From Acidobacteriota bacterium (lineage in GTDB: Bacteria > Acidobacteriota > Vicinamibacteria > Vicinamibacterales > UBA2999): DNA of 53,793 nucleotides. A program made the translations under genes and the position numbers. The notes under the pieces were generated by a model, which saw only the letters and a program-made list of their open reading frames with translations, was not told where the DNA came from and made no database searches. Location of the stretch: positions 1 to 53,793 of the forward strand of contig JADZCN010000108.1 in the NCBI GenBank assembly GCA_020851565.1, given 5' to 3'. Positions 27,534 to 36,109 of this stretch are shown one piece after another; position 1 is the first letter of the stretch, and the number at the start of each line of letters is the position of its first letter.

Positions 27534-30281
27534 TCAGGCCTCCTGCTTGTCGAGCAGCGCGATCGACAGGCCGATGATCACGGGCGCGGCCACGACCAGC
27601 GGCCAGAACGCCGCCTGCAGGTCGGCCAGGCCGAGCGCCTTGGCGAACACGCCCCGGCTGATGGTGAACATGTAGGTGGCCGGGTACACCTCGCCGATGA
27701 GGCGGCCCGCGCCCGCGAGCGACGAGACGGGCGTGATGAGGCCCGCCCACTGCACGGCCGGGATGATCGTGCCGACCAGGGTGAAGAAGATGGCCGCGAT
27801 CTGGCTGCGCGTGAGCGTGGACGCCACCAGCCCCATCCCGGTGGCGCACAGGCTGAACAGGAACGCAGCGAGCAGCAGCGTCGGGATGCTGCCCGTGATG
27901 GGCACGCCGAAGACGGTGACCGCCGCCACGCACATCAGGCCGAAGTTCACCATCGCCAGCGCGACATACGGCACCTGCTTGCCGAGCAGGAACTCGGCGC
28001 GCGTCACCGGGGTCACGTACAGGTTGACGATGGAGGCCAGCTCCTTCTCGCGGACCACGGCCAGCGCGGTCAGCATGGCAGGCAGCAACAGCAGCAGCAG
28101 CGGGACCACGGCGGGCACGGTCGCAGGCAGGCTCCGCACGTCCGGGTTGTAGCGGTAGCGGGTCTCGACACCGGCCAGGCCGGACGCGGACGTGCCCGTG
28201 CGCTCGCGCAGTTGCTGGACCAGCCAGTGCTGGTGAATCCCCTGCACGTACCCGCTCACCGTCTCGCCCCGCGTCGGCATCGCCCCGTCCACCCATGCCC
28301 CAATCTCCACGGGCCGCCCGCGCATCACGTCGCGCGCGAACCCCGGCGGGATCTCGATGGCCAGCGACAGCTTACCGGTGCGCATGCGCCGGTCGAGTTC
28401 CGCGTAGTCGAGGATCGGGGGCCGCTCGATGAAGTACCGCGAGCCCGCGAGGTTCAGCGCGTAGTCCTGGCTGAGCGTGGTCTGGTCCCGGTCCAGCACC
28501 GCGTAGCGCAGGTGCTCGACGTCCAGGCTGATGCCGAAGCCGACGACGAACATGAGCAGCAGGGAGCCGGCGAGCGCGAGCGTGGCGCGCACCGCGTCGC
28601 GCCGCAGTTCCAGGGCCTCGCGCCACATGTAGCTGTAGGCGCGCGCGAACCGCGTCCGCAGGCGCCGTCCGGCGGGGCGCACCGGGCCCACACCCGCCTC
28701 CTCCGCCGGCGCCGCGGCGTCCGGCAGGGCCATCCCGGCTCCCGCGTCGACGAGCGACGCGATGAAGACCTCGTCGAGCGAGTCCACGCGACGCCGTGCC
28801 TTGAGCGCCGCGGGCGTGTCGCTCTCCAGCACGCGCCCCGCGTGCATCATCGAGATGCGGTCGCAGCGTTCCGCCTCGTTCATGAAATGGGTCGAGACGA
28901 AGATCGTCACCCGGTCGCGGCGCGACAGCTCGATCATCAGCCGCCAGAAGGCGTCGCGTGCGATGGGATCCACGCCCGACGTCGGCTCGTCCAGGATGAG
29001 CAGCTCCGGCTCGTGCACCATGGCCACCGCCAGGGACAGCCGCTGCCGGATGCCGAGCGGGAGCTTGCCGGGAAGCGTGTCGAGGACGTCCATCAGCCCG
29101 AAGCGCTCCACCATCTCCGCGACGCGCGACGGCACCTCCGGCGCGGGCACGTGAAACAGCCGCGCGTGCAGCTCGAGGTTCTGGCGGACCGTGAGCTCCG
29201 AGTACAGGGAGAAGGCCTGCGACATGTAGCCCACGCGCCGGCGAGTCGCCATGTCACGCGGATCGACCTCGCGGCCGAGCAGCCACGCGCGGCCCTCGGT
29301 GGCCGGCAGCAAACCGGTGAGCATCTTCATCGTCGTGGTCTTCCCGCAGCCGTTCGACCCGACGAAGCCGAAGATCTCGCCGCGCCGGATCCGGACGTGC
29401 ACGTGATCGACGGCCGCGAAGTCGCCGAAGCGCATCGTCAGGTCGCGGGCCTCGATGGCGATATCGGCCTCGTCCGCGCCCTCGATCGGCGGGATGGCGA
29501 TCGGCTCGTGGCCCCGCCGCTTCGCTTCGGGCAGCAGGCCGATGAAGGCGGACTCGAGCGTGCGCGCGCCGGCGTGCGCGAGGATCTCCGACGGCGTGCC
29601 CGCCGCGAGTACCTGTCCCCCGTCCATCGCGATCAGCCAGTCGAACGCCTGCGCCTCCTCCATGTAGGCGGTCGCCACCACGACGCTCATGCCGGGCCGA
29701 TCCCGCCGGATGCGGCCGATCAGCTGCCAGAACTGGCTTCGCGACAGCGGGTCCACGCCAGTGGTGGGCTCGTCGAGGATCAGGAGGTCGGGATCGTGCA
29801 CGAGCGCGCAGCAGAGGCCCAGCTTCTGCTTCATGCCGCCGGAGAGCTTTCCCACCGGGCGATCGAGAAACGGGTGCAGCCCCGTGCTGCGTGTCAACCT
29901 GTCGATGCGGCTGCGGCGTTCGGCCGCGCCATGGCCGAAGAGGCGCGCGAAGAACTGCAGGTTTTCCTCGATCGACAGCGTCGGGTAGAGGTTGCGGCCG
30001 AGGCCCTGCGGGACGTAGGCGATGCGGGGACAGGCCACGTCCCTGTGGCGCCTGCGCCGCATGTCGCCGCCGAGCACGTCCACGCGGCCCCGCTGCACGG
30101 CGCGTGCGCCGGCGACAAGGGCCAGCAGGCTCGACTTGCCGACGCCGTCCGGGCCGATCAGGCCCACCATGCGGCCGGCGGGAATGTCGAGCGTCACGCC
30201 GTCGAGGGCCATGACCCCGCCGTAGCGCAAGCTCACCCCCACCAGGCGCGCAACCGGCGGCGCCAGCGGCTGGTCGGTCAC
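27534..30281 (-). CDS. rbbA: RbbA-type fusion: two ABC ATPase domains plus ABC-2 permease
   Basis: 915 residues, close to the 911 of E. coli RbbA. First ATPase domain about 10-245: Walker [10 protein letters not shown] (43-51), signature [10 protein letters not shown], Walker [13 protein letters not shown]. Second ATPase domain about 290-530: Walker [10 protein letters not shown], divergent signature [10 protein letters not shown], Walker [13 protein letters not shown]. Residues 570-915 form an ABC-2 permease with extracytoplasmic loop and the segment [21 protein letters not shown]. Start ATG overlaps the HlyD stop (ATGA). The ribosome-binding role described for E. coli RbbA is debated; operon context here speaks for export. 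Confidence 0.95.
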   Translation of the reverse strand: MTDQPLAPPVARLVGVSLRYGGVMALDGVTLDIPAGRMVGLIGPDGVGKSSLLALVAGARAVQRGRVDVLGGDMRRRRHRDVACPRIAYVPQGLGRNLYPTLSIEENLQFFARLFGHGAAERRSRIDRLTRSTGLHPFLDRPVGKLSGGMKQKLGLCCALVHDPDLLILDEPTTGVDPLSRSQFWQLIGRIRRDRPGMSVVVATAYMEEAQAFDWLIAMDGGQVLAAGTPSEILAHAGARTLESAFIGLLPEAKRRGHEPIAIPPIEGADEADIAIEARDLTMRFGDFAAVDHVHVRIRRGEIFGFVGSNGCGKTTTMKMLTGLLPATEGRAWLLGREVDPRDMATRRRVGYMSQAFSLYSELTVRQNLELHARLFHVPAPEVPSRVAEMVERFGLMDVLDTLPGKLPLGIRQRLSLAVAMVHEPELLILDEPTSGVDPIARDAFWRLMIELSRRDRVTIFVSTHFMNEAERCDRISMMHAGRVLESDTPAALKARRRVDSLDEVFIASLVDAGAGMALPDAAAPAEEAGVGPVRPAGRRLRTRFARAYSYMWREALELRRDAVRATLALAGSLLLMFVVGFGISLDVEHLRYAVLDRDQTTLSQDYALNLAGSRYFIERPPILDYAELDRRMRTGKLSLAIEIPPGFARDVMRGRPVEIGAWVDGAMPTRGETVSGYVQGIHQHWLVQQLRERTGTSASGLAGVETRYRYNPDVRSLPATVPAVVPLLLLLLPAMLTALAVVREKELASIVNLYVTPVTRAEFLLGKQVPYVALAMVNFGLMCVAAVTVFGVPITGSIPTLLLAAFLFSLCATGMGLVASTLTRSQIAAIFFTLVGTIIPAVQWAGLITPVSSLAGAGRLIGEVYPATYMFTISRGVFAKALGLADLQAAFWPLVVAAPVIIGLSIALLDKQEA

Positions 30282-31342
30282 GGCGCAACCTTCACGGCGA
30301 GCTGGGCCGGCCAGGCCGCCTGCGGATCCGTCTTCACCCAGGCCACGCCGGGGAGGCCCGTCTTCACCTGCTCGAGGTACTGGAGCAGCAGCTCCCGGTC
30401 GATCCTGGCTTTGACGCGGAACATCAGCTTCTGGCGCTCGCTGGCCGTCTCCACCGTCCTGGGCGTGAACTGCGCGGTACTGGCGACGAACGAGATGCGG
30501 GCGGGAATGACGAACTCGGGGGCCACGTCGAGCACGACGCGCACCTCGGAACCGAGCGCCACCGCGCCCGCCACCGTCTCGGGCAGGAAGAACGTCATGT
30601 AGACGTCGGTGAGGTCCACGAGGTTGAGCACCTTGCCGCCGGCGCCGAGCACCTCGCCCGGCTGGGCCACGAGGTACTGCACCCGCCCGTCGCGCGGCGC
30701 CGCGAGCACGCCATCGGAGATTTCCGTGTCGACGCGCGCGATGGTCGCCTTCGTCGCCGCCACCGCCGATCGCGCGGCCGTGACCTGCGTGCGGGCGGCC
30801 ACGATGGCCGCCTCGGCCGCCGTGACCTGGGCCCTGGCGGCTTCGAGCGCGGCCTCGGCACTCTTCGCACGGGCGCGATCGTCGTCCAGCTCCTGCCCCG
30901 AGGCGGCCCCTTCCTTTGCCAGGGTCTCGGAGCGGGCCAGCCGCCGGCTCGCAGCGTCGAGCTCGTTCTCGCGCTGACGCACGAGCGCCAGCACCGCCTG
31001 GTGGTCACTGAGGCGGAGCGCGACCTGAGCCTCGGCGCCAGCCACGCCCTGCAGGGCCTGCTGCCGCATGGCCACGGCCTCGTCGCGCTGCGCCTGCAGC
31101 CCCTGCACCTGCATCCGTGCGAGCGGCTGGCCCGCGCGAACCAGCTCGCCCTCGGCCACGAGGATCTCCTCCACGCGTCCAGGCAGCTTCGTGGCCACGT
31201 CGATCTCGGTGGCCTCGATGCGGCCGTTGCCGCTTGCGAGCACGGCGCGCGCGTCGGTCGAGCGCGTCGCCCACGTGTAATACGCCGCCCCCGCGGCGAT
31301 GATGACGACGAGCAGGACGCCCTTGACGGCTCTCGCGCTCAT
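30278..31342 (-). CDS. HlyD/membrane-fusion protein of the RbbA exporter
   Basis: 354 residues from ATG 31342, overlapping the stop of the upstream outer-membrane factor gene (ATGA). One N-terminal signal-anchor helix ([19 protein letters not shown]), then the first lipoyl half-motif [36 protein letters not shown], a long alpha-helical hairpin rich in Ala/Glu/Arg (about 90-200), the second lipoyl half [29 protein letters not shown], and a beta-barrel domain. It bridges the inner-membrane RbbA/YhhJ complex and the outer-membrane channel encoded in the same operon. Orthologous in role to E. coli YhiI. Confidence 0.94.
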   Translation of the reverse strand: MSARAVKGVLLVVIIAAGAAYYTWATRSTDARAVLASGNGRIEATEIDVATKLPGRVEEILVAEGELVRAGQPLARMQVQGLQAQRDEAVAMRQQALQGVAGAEAQVALRLSDHQAVLALVRQRENELDAASRRLARSETLAKEGAASGQELDDDRARAKSAEAALEAARAQVTAAEAAIVAARTQVTAARSAVAATKATIARVDTEISDGVLAAPRDGRVQYLVAQPGEVLGAGGKVLNLVDLTDVYMTFFLPETVAGAVALGSEVRVVLDVAPEFVIPARISFVASTAQFTPRTVETASERQKLMFRVKARIDRELLLQYLEQVKTGLPGVAWVKTDPQAAWPAQLAVKVAP

Positions 31343-32814
31343 GGCGTCACCTTCGAGGGTGTCGATGTCTCCGTGCCTCCGCCGAGCGCGGCGTACAGTG
31401 CGACGCGCGACGAGAGCAGCGCGCGACGTGTCTGCACCAGCTGCTGTTGGACCGCGAGCAGCTCGCGCTCCGCATCCAGCACCTCGAGGTATCGGGCGGC
31501 GCCGCTGTCGTAGCGGAGCTTCGCCAGTCGGGCGCGCTCGGTCTGCACGGCCAGTGTGGCTCCGAGGGTCCGCACCTGCTCGGTCAGCCACTGGCGCGTG
31601 GACAGCGCGTCGGACACATCCCTGAACGCGGCCTGGATGGCTTGCTCGTAGCGGACGACCGCCTGCTCACGTCGCAGTTCGGCAACGTCCTGGGCGGCCG
31701 CACGGCGTCCTCCGTCGAAGATTGGCAGCGCCGCGCTCGGCGTGAAGACCCAGGCGCCGCTGTCGGTGCTGAACAGCCCGGTCAAGTCGGCGCTGGCCAG
31801 GCCGAGCAGGCCCGTGAGCGAGATGCGCGGGAAGAGGGCCGCCCGGGCAACGCCGATGCTGGCGTTGGCCGATTTCAAGCCATGCTCCGCCGCCAGGATG
31901 TCGGGGCGCCTCGCCAGCAACTCCGAGGGCAGGCCGGCCGCCAGATCGGGAAACACGACCTCGTCCAGCCGCGTTGGCTTCGTTGACAAGTCGGCCGGGG
32001 CGCCCAGCAGCACTTCCAGGGCGTGCGCCTGCCTCGCCCGCGCCAGCTCCAGTTCACTGACCAGCGCCGTCGCCTGGTGCCAGAGCAGCTCCACCTGTGT
32101 GAGCTCGAGGGCCGATGTGGCGCCGAGCGCGACGCGCCTCCGGAAGATCCGCAGCGACTCCGCGCGAACCTCCGCACTCCGCCGCGCCAGGGCGAGACGC
32201 TCGTCGAGCTCGCAGAGCGCCAGGTAGCTGTTCGCCACCTGCGCGACCAGGCTCAGGGCCGTCGCGCGACGTGCCTCGTCGGTCGCGAGGTAGGTTTCGA
32301 GCGCCGCCTCCTTCAGGCTGCGGATACGGCCCCAGAAGTCCAGCTCCCAGCTGCTGGCGCCGACGCCCGCGGCCACCAGTTCCAGGTCCATGGGCCGCCC
32401 GGTGATGCCCAGGTCGGGCACGCGCGCCCGCGCCGCTGTCGCGCTCGCGGCCGCAAGCGGCCACTGGTCCGCCCGCTGGATGCGATAAGCGGCGCGCGCT
32501 TCCTCGACACGCAGCGCCGCGACGCGCAGGTCGCGGTTGCTGGAGAGCGCCAGTTCGATGAGTGACTGCATCCGGGGGTCGGTGAAGTACTCACGCCATC
32601 CGATCGCGGGCGCGGGGGCGGCCTCCGGGGAAGGCCTGGCAGCGGCCGGATACGTTTCGGCCACGGGCAGGCGTGGCTGCTCGTACGGCGGCGCCTTCGA
32701 CGCGCACGCCGCCAGCGAGAGCGCCAGGGCCACCATGAGTGCCCGGCCGGCAGCCGATGCCTGCTGCCACAGGCGGGCCCGCGCAGACCACGGCGGCGGG
32801 GGACTGCTGATCAT
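31339..32814 (-). CDS. NodT/TolC-family outer-membrane efflux lipoprotein
   Basis: 491 residues from ATG 32814. A TTG at 32853 is in frame, but the sigma-54 promoter predicted at 32849-32864 would start transcription near 32838, which favours ATG 32814 with AGGAG about 14 bases upstream. The lipobox LSLAACASK gives an acylated Cys at about residue 37. Two OEP repeats follow (about 75-270 and 290-485), with DPRMQSLIELALSSNRDLRVAALRVEEARA and LLARRPDILAAEHGLKSANASIGVARAALFPRISLTG as the typical signatures. First gene of the four-gene export operon. Confidence 0.94.
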   Translation of the reverse strand: MISSPPPPWSARARLWQQASAAGRALMVALALSLAACASKAPPYEQPRLPVAETYPAAARPSPEAAPAPAIGWREYFTDPRMQSLIELALSSNRDLRVAALRVEEARAAYRIQRADQWPLAAASATAARARVPDLGITGRPMDLELVAAGVGASSWELDFWGRIRSLKEAALETYLATDEARRATALSLVAQVANSYLALCELDERLALARRSAEVRAESLRIFRRRVALGATSALELTQVELLWHQATALVSELELARARQAHALEVLLGAPADLSTKPTRLDEVVFPDLAAGLPSELLARRPDILAAEHGLKSANASIGVARAALFPRISLTGLLGLASADLTGLFSTDSGAWVFTPSAALPIFDGGRRAAAQDVAELRREQAVVRYEQAIQAAFRDVSDALSTRQWLTEQVRTLGATLAVQTERARLAKLRYDSGAARYLEVLDAERELLAVQQQLVQTRRALLSSRVALYAALGGGTETSTPSKVTP

Positions 32815-32848
32815 GTGGAACGGATGGACTCCTCTCCAACTCCCCAGA

Positions 32849-32864
32849 GGCAAAGCCCGTGCCT
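32849..32864 (-). promoter_or_regulatory. sigma-54 promoter of the TolC-HlyD-RbbA-YhhJ operon
   Basis: Minus strand AGGCACGGGCTTTGCC against the consensus TGGCACR-N4-TTGCW; GG (-24) and GC (-12) have exact spacing and only positions 1 and 16 deviate. Predicted start about 32838, leader about 24 nt. Confidence 0.65.
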
Positions 32865-33013
32865 CCGGCGGCCACCTCGTTTGGCGGAACCAGCGAGGTT
32901 ATCTCGCGTTTCTTCGCGGCCGGGCTGCCGGGAATCCGTCGGGCACCTCCCACACCCGCCGTCCACGCCTCCCCGCATGAGGCCGCGGAGGCCCCACCAC
33001 GGGCGCGACGAGA

Positions 33014-33029
33014 GGGCACACGAGTTGCT
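33014..33029 (+). promoter_or_regulatory. sigma-54 promoter of ppsA
   Basis: GGGCACACGAGTTGCT matches the consensus TGGCACR-N4-TTGCW except at position 1. The predicted start (about 33040) is only 2 nt before the ppsA ATG, so the mRNA would be nearly leaderless; no Shine-Dalgarno precedes that ATG. Confidence 0.6.
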
Positions 33030-33041
33030 TGATCGCACTCC

Positions 33042-35435
33042 ATGGGCACCAACTGGATTCGATCGTTCGACGATGTCGGCATGGACGACGTGCCCGTGGT
33101 GGGCGGCAAGAATGCCTCGCTCGGCGAGATGCGGAAGGCCCTCACGCCGCTCGGTATCCGCACGCCCGGCGGCTTCGCCACGACAGCCGATGCCTATCGC
33201 GCCTTCCTTCGAGCCGCCGACCTCGAGCGCGTCATCCATGACACGCTCGCGGGCCTGGACGTGGACGACATCGCCCGCCTCCAGGCCGCGGGCGGTCGCG
33301 TGCGCTCGGCCATCCTGGCTGCCCCGTTGCCCGACGAGCTGGTGCAGGGCGTGTCCGAGGCGTACCGGCACCTCGAGTCGGAGCACGGCGCCAACTGCGA
33401 CGTCGCCGTGCGCAGTAGCGCGACGGCCGAGGACCTGCCGGACGCCAGCTTCGCGGGCCAGCAGGAAACCTACCTGAACATCCACGGGACGGCGATGCTG
33501 CTCGACGCGATCAGGCGCTGCTTTGCCTCCCTCTTCACCGATCGCGCCATCGTCTATCGCGCTCATCGCGGCTACGACCACGGCCAGGTGGCGCTCTCCG
33601 TCGGCGTGCAGAAGATGGTCCGCTCGGACCTCGCCAGCGCGGGCGTGATGTTCTCCATCGACACGGAGAGCGGCTTTCCGAACGCCGTCCTCATCAACGC
33701 CGCGTACGGGCTCGGCGAGAGTGTCGTCCAGGGCACGGTGAACCCCGACGAGTACTACGTGTTCAAGCCCACGCTCGTGAAGGGCTTCCGCCCCATCCTG
33801 CAGAAGAAGCTCGGCACGAAGGAGTTCAAGCTGGTCTACGAGGAGGGCGGCACGCGCCAGACGCGCAGCGTGCCCGTGCCGTCGGAGGCACGGGAGCGCT
33901 TCGTCCTGCAGGACGACGACATCCTCACGCTGGCCCGGTGGGCGGTGCTCGTGGAGACCCACTACTCGCAGCTGCGCGGCACGCCGGCGCCCATGGACAT
34001 CGAGTGGGCGAAGGACGGCCGGAGCGGCGAGCTGTTCCTCGTGCAGGCTCGCCCCGAAACGGTGCACGCGCGACGCGACGCGCTCATCCTCGAGCGCTAC
34101 CGCCTCGACGCGCGCGGCACGGTGCTCGCGCGCGGGCGCAGCGTCGGCGAGAAGATCGGGCAGGGCCCGGCCCGCATCATCCGATCCACCGCCGACCTGG
34201 AGGCGCTCCAGCAGGGTGAGGTGCTGGTCACCGAGATGACCGACCCCGACTGGGAGCCGGTGATGAAGCGCGCGGCGGCCGTGGTGACCGATCGCGGCGG
34301 CCGCACCTGCCACGCTGCCATCGTCAGCCGCGAGCTCGGCATCCCGGCCATCGTCGGCAGCGGCACGTCCACGTCGGCCATCGCGGCGGGACAGCTCGTG
34401 ACCGTGTCGTGCGCGGAGGGCGAGGAAGGGGTCGTCTACGAGGGCCGGCTGCCGGTGCGCGTCGAGCGGACGAACCTCGCGGACCTGCCGAACCCCCGGA
34501 CCGCGATCATGATGAACGTGGCCAACCCGGCCGAAGCGTTCTCGCTGTCGTTCCTGCCGAACGACGGCGTGGGCCTCGCGCGGCTCGAGTTCATCATCGG
34601 CACGCACGTGCGCGTGCACCCGATGGCGCTGCTCCGCCCGGATCGGGTGACGGATCTCAAGGAGCGGCGCGAGATCGAGCGGCTGACGGCGGGCTACGCG
34701 GACAAGGGCCAGTACTTCGTCGACCGGCTGGCCGAAGGCGTGGCCATGATTGCCGCCGCCTTCTGGCCGAAGGACGTCATCGTCCGGATGTCGGACTTCA
34801 AGACCAACGAGTACGCGGGACTGCTCGGCGGCGCCGCCTTCGAGCCGAAGGAAGAGAACCCGATGATCGGCTTCCGCGGCGCCTCGCGCTACTACGACGA
34901 GCGCTATCGCGCGGGCTTCGCGCTCGAGTGCCGCGCCATGCGCAAGGTGCGGGAGGACATGGGGCTCGAGAACGTCAAGCTGATGGTCCCCTTCTGCCGC
35001 ACCGTCGAGGAGGGCAGACGCGTGGTCGCCGAGATGGCGGCCAACGGCCTGGTGAGGGGCGAGCGGGGCCTCGAGATCTACGTGATGTGCGAGATCCCCA
35101 GCAACGTGACCCTGGCACGCGAGTTCGCCGAGGTCTTCGATGGCTTCTCCATCGGCAGCAACGACCTCACGCAGCTGGTCCTCGGCGTGGACCGCGACTC
35201 CGAGCTCGTCGCGCACCTGTTCGACGAGCGCAACGAGGCGGTCATGCGGACCATCGCCCAGGTCATTCACGCCGCACGCGAGGCTGGCCGGAAGATCGGC
35301 ATCTGTGGCCAGGCACCGAGTGACTACCCGGAGTTCGCGCGCTTCCTCGTGGAGGAAGGCATCGACAGCATCTCGCTCAACCCCGACTCGGTCTTGAAGA
35401 CGATGGTCGCCATCGTCGAGATGGAAGGCGCGTAG
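33042..35435 (+). CDS. ppsA: phosphoenolpyruvate synthase
   Basis: 797 residues, the usual length. It converts pyruvate, ATP and water to PEP, AMP and phosphate, the entry to gluconeogenesis. The N-terminal ATP-grasp/PPDK domain starts GMDDVPVVGGKNASLGEM and carries RSSATAEDLPDASFAGQQETYLN. The swivelling domain has GGRTCHAAIVSRELGIPAIVG with phosphorylated His424. The C-terminal TIM barrel has MLLRPDR-type and NDLTQLVLGVDRDS and GQAPSDYPEF motifs with the PEP-binding residues. Start ATG 33042 lacks a Shine-Dalgarno but has a sigma-54-like promoter 13-28 bases upstream. Divergent from the export operon. Confidence 0.97.
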   Translation: MGTNWIRSFDDVGMDDVPVVGGKNASLGEMRKALTPLGIRTPGGFATTADAYRAFLRAADLERVIHDTLAGLDVDDIARLQAAGGRVRSAILAAPLPDELVQGVSEAYRHLESEHGANCDVAVRSSATAEDLPDASFAGQQETYLNIHGTAMLLDAIRRCFASLFTDRAIVYRAHRGYDHGQVALSVGVQKMVRSDLASAGVMFSIDTESGFPNAVLINAAYGLGESVVQGTVNPDEYYVFKPTLVKGFRPILQKKLGTKEFKLVYEEGGTRQTRSVPVPSEARERFVLQDDDILTLARWAVLVETHYSQLRGTPAPMDIEWAKDGRSGELFLVQARPETVHARRDALILERYRLDARGTVLARGRSVGEKIGQGPARIIRSTADLEALQQGEVLVTEMTDPDWEPVMKRAAAVVTDRGGRTCHAAIVSRELGIPAIVGSGTSTSAIAAGQLVTVSCAEGEEGVVYEGRLPVRVERTNLADLPNPRTAIMMNVANPAEAFSLSFLPNDGVGLARLEFIIGTHVRVHPMALLRPDRVTDLKERREIERLTAGYADKGQYFVDRLAEGVAMIAAAFWPKDVIVRMSDFKTNEYAGLLGGAAFEPKEENPMIGFRGASRYYDERYRAGFALECRAMRKVREDMGLENVKLMVPFCRTVEEGRRVVAEMAANGLVRGERGLEIYVMCEIPSNVTLAREFAEVFDGFSIGSNDLTQLVLGVDRDSELVAHLFDERNEAVMRTIAQVIHAAREAGRKIGICGQAPSDYPEFARFLVEEGIDSISLNPDSVLKTMVAIVEMEGA

Positions 35436-35470
35436 CCGTCACGCCCGCCCGAGCACGAGCCACGGGCCGC

Positions 35471-35620
35471 TCACACGGGGTTGCGGCCCTGGATCACGCG
35501 GATGAGCACGACGGCAATGGCCAGGACCAGCAGGATGTGGATGAAGCCGCCCAGCGTGTAGGAACTGACCATCCCCAGCAGCCACAGGACGAGCAGGACG
35601 ACGAGAATCGTGGTCAACAT
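35471..35620 (-). CDS. Lmo0937-like small membrane protein, 49 residues
   Basis: 49 residues from ATG 35620 with GAGAGGTG upstream. Two hydrophobic helices, LTTILVVLLVLWLLGMV and HILLVLAIAVVLIRVI, are joined by SSYTLGGF, the signature of the lmo0937 family of tiny membrane proteins widespread in stress-related gene clusters. Molecular function unknown. It is convergent with ppsA and has its own sigma-54-like promoter at 35648-35663 with a leader of about 17 nt. Confidence 0.9.
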   Translation of the reverse strand: MLTTILVVLLVLWLLGMVSSYTLGGFIHILLVLAIAVVLIRVIQGRNPV

Positions 35621-35647
35621 CTCGAATCACCTCTCGCGCCCTGCTTG

Positions 35648-35663
35648 AGCAAACCTCGCGCCG
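35648..35663 (-). promoter_or_regulatory. sigma-54 promoter of the 49-residue membrane protein
   Basis: Minus strand CGGCGCGAGGTTTGCT; GG and GC exactly spaced, deviations from consensus at positions 1 and 5. Predicted start about 35637, leaving a leader that still contains the GAGAGGTG ribosome site. Confidence 0.65.
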
Positions 35664-35833
35664 TCACCGCCTGCGGGCCCCGGACGGGGTGTTGCCGCGC
35701 GGGCCGGCGTGTGAGGGCACCCGCCAACCCACGCGTCCCTCGCGTCCTGCTCACAAATGGAAACCCGCTACCCACCCGCTGGAACGACGCCGCGCAGAAC
35801 GGCCCGAACAGTCAAGCCACGTGCCATCCGGGC

Positions 35834-35849
35834 TGGCGAGCATCTTGCT
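35834..35849 (+). promoter_or_regulatory. sigma-54 promoter of the proline-rich protein and CHASE3 hybrid kinase
   Basis: TGGCGAGCATCTTGCT; exact GG-N10-GC spacing, deviations at positions 5 and 6. Predicted start about 35860, 14 nt before ATG 35874, with CGAGGT between them as ribosome site. Confidence 0.65.
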
Positions 35850-35873
35850 CAGAGAGGGGTCGAGGTCTCATCC

Positions 35874-36098
35874 ATGGCAACGCCGAAGACACCGAACCCC
35901 ATGACGCCCGACCGCCCGGCGCCCCTGCCGACGCCATCACCCGAGCAGCCTGTCGTCCCGCCGGACGATCCGGCAGCTCCCCACGTGGATCGCGAGCCGT
36001 CCATCGACCCGCCACCAACAGACCCGCCGATGCGCCTGCCGGCCGAGAAGCCCATCATTTCGGAACCCCCAGCCCCGCGGGCGTTGCCGGCCGGGTAG
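35874..36098 (+). CDS. small proline-rich hypothetical protein
   Basis: 74 residues from ATG 35874 with GAGG eight bases upstream. About one third of the residues are proline (for example PAPLPTPSPEQPVVPPDD), the rest mostly Ala, Asp, Glu and Ser. There is no signal peptide and no hydrophobic segment, so it should be an intrinsically disordered soluble protein. No family is recognised. It ends 11 bases before the hybrid kinase start and shares its predicted sigma-54 promoter, which is the main argument that it is real. Confidence 0.6.
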   Translation: MATPKTPNPMTPDRPAPLPTPSPEQPVVPPDDPAAPHVDREPSIDPPPTDPPMRLPAEKPIISEPPAPRALPAG

Positions 36099-36109
36099 CG
36101 GCGGCCGCG

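Noticed and set aside
32815..32853. TTG start at 32853 for the outer-membrane efflux gene
   Set aside because: It lies within the predicted sigma-54 promoter and upstream of its start point; ATG 32814 is compatible with both transcript and lipobox position.
35681..35696. CGGACGGGGTGTTGCC, another GG-N10-GC site
   Set aside because: Deviates in most variable positions and ends TTGCC; a better site (35834) is closer to the same gene.
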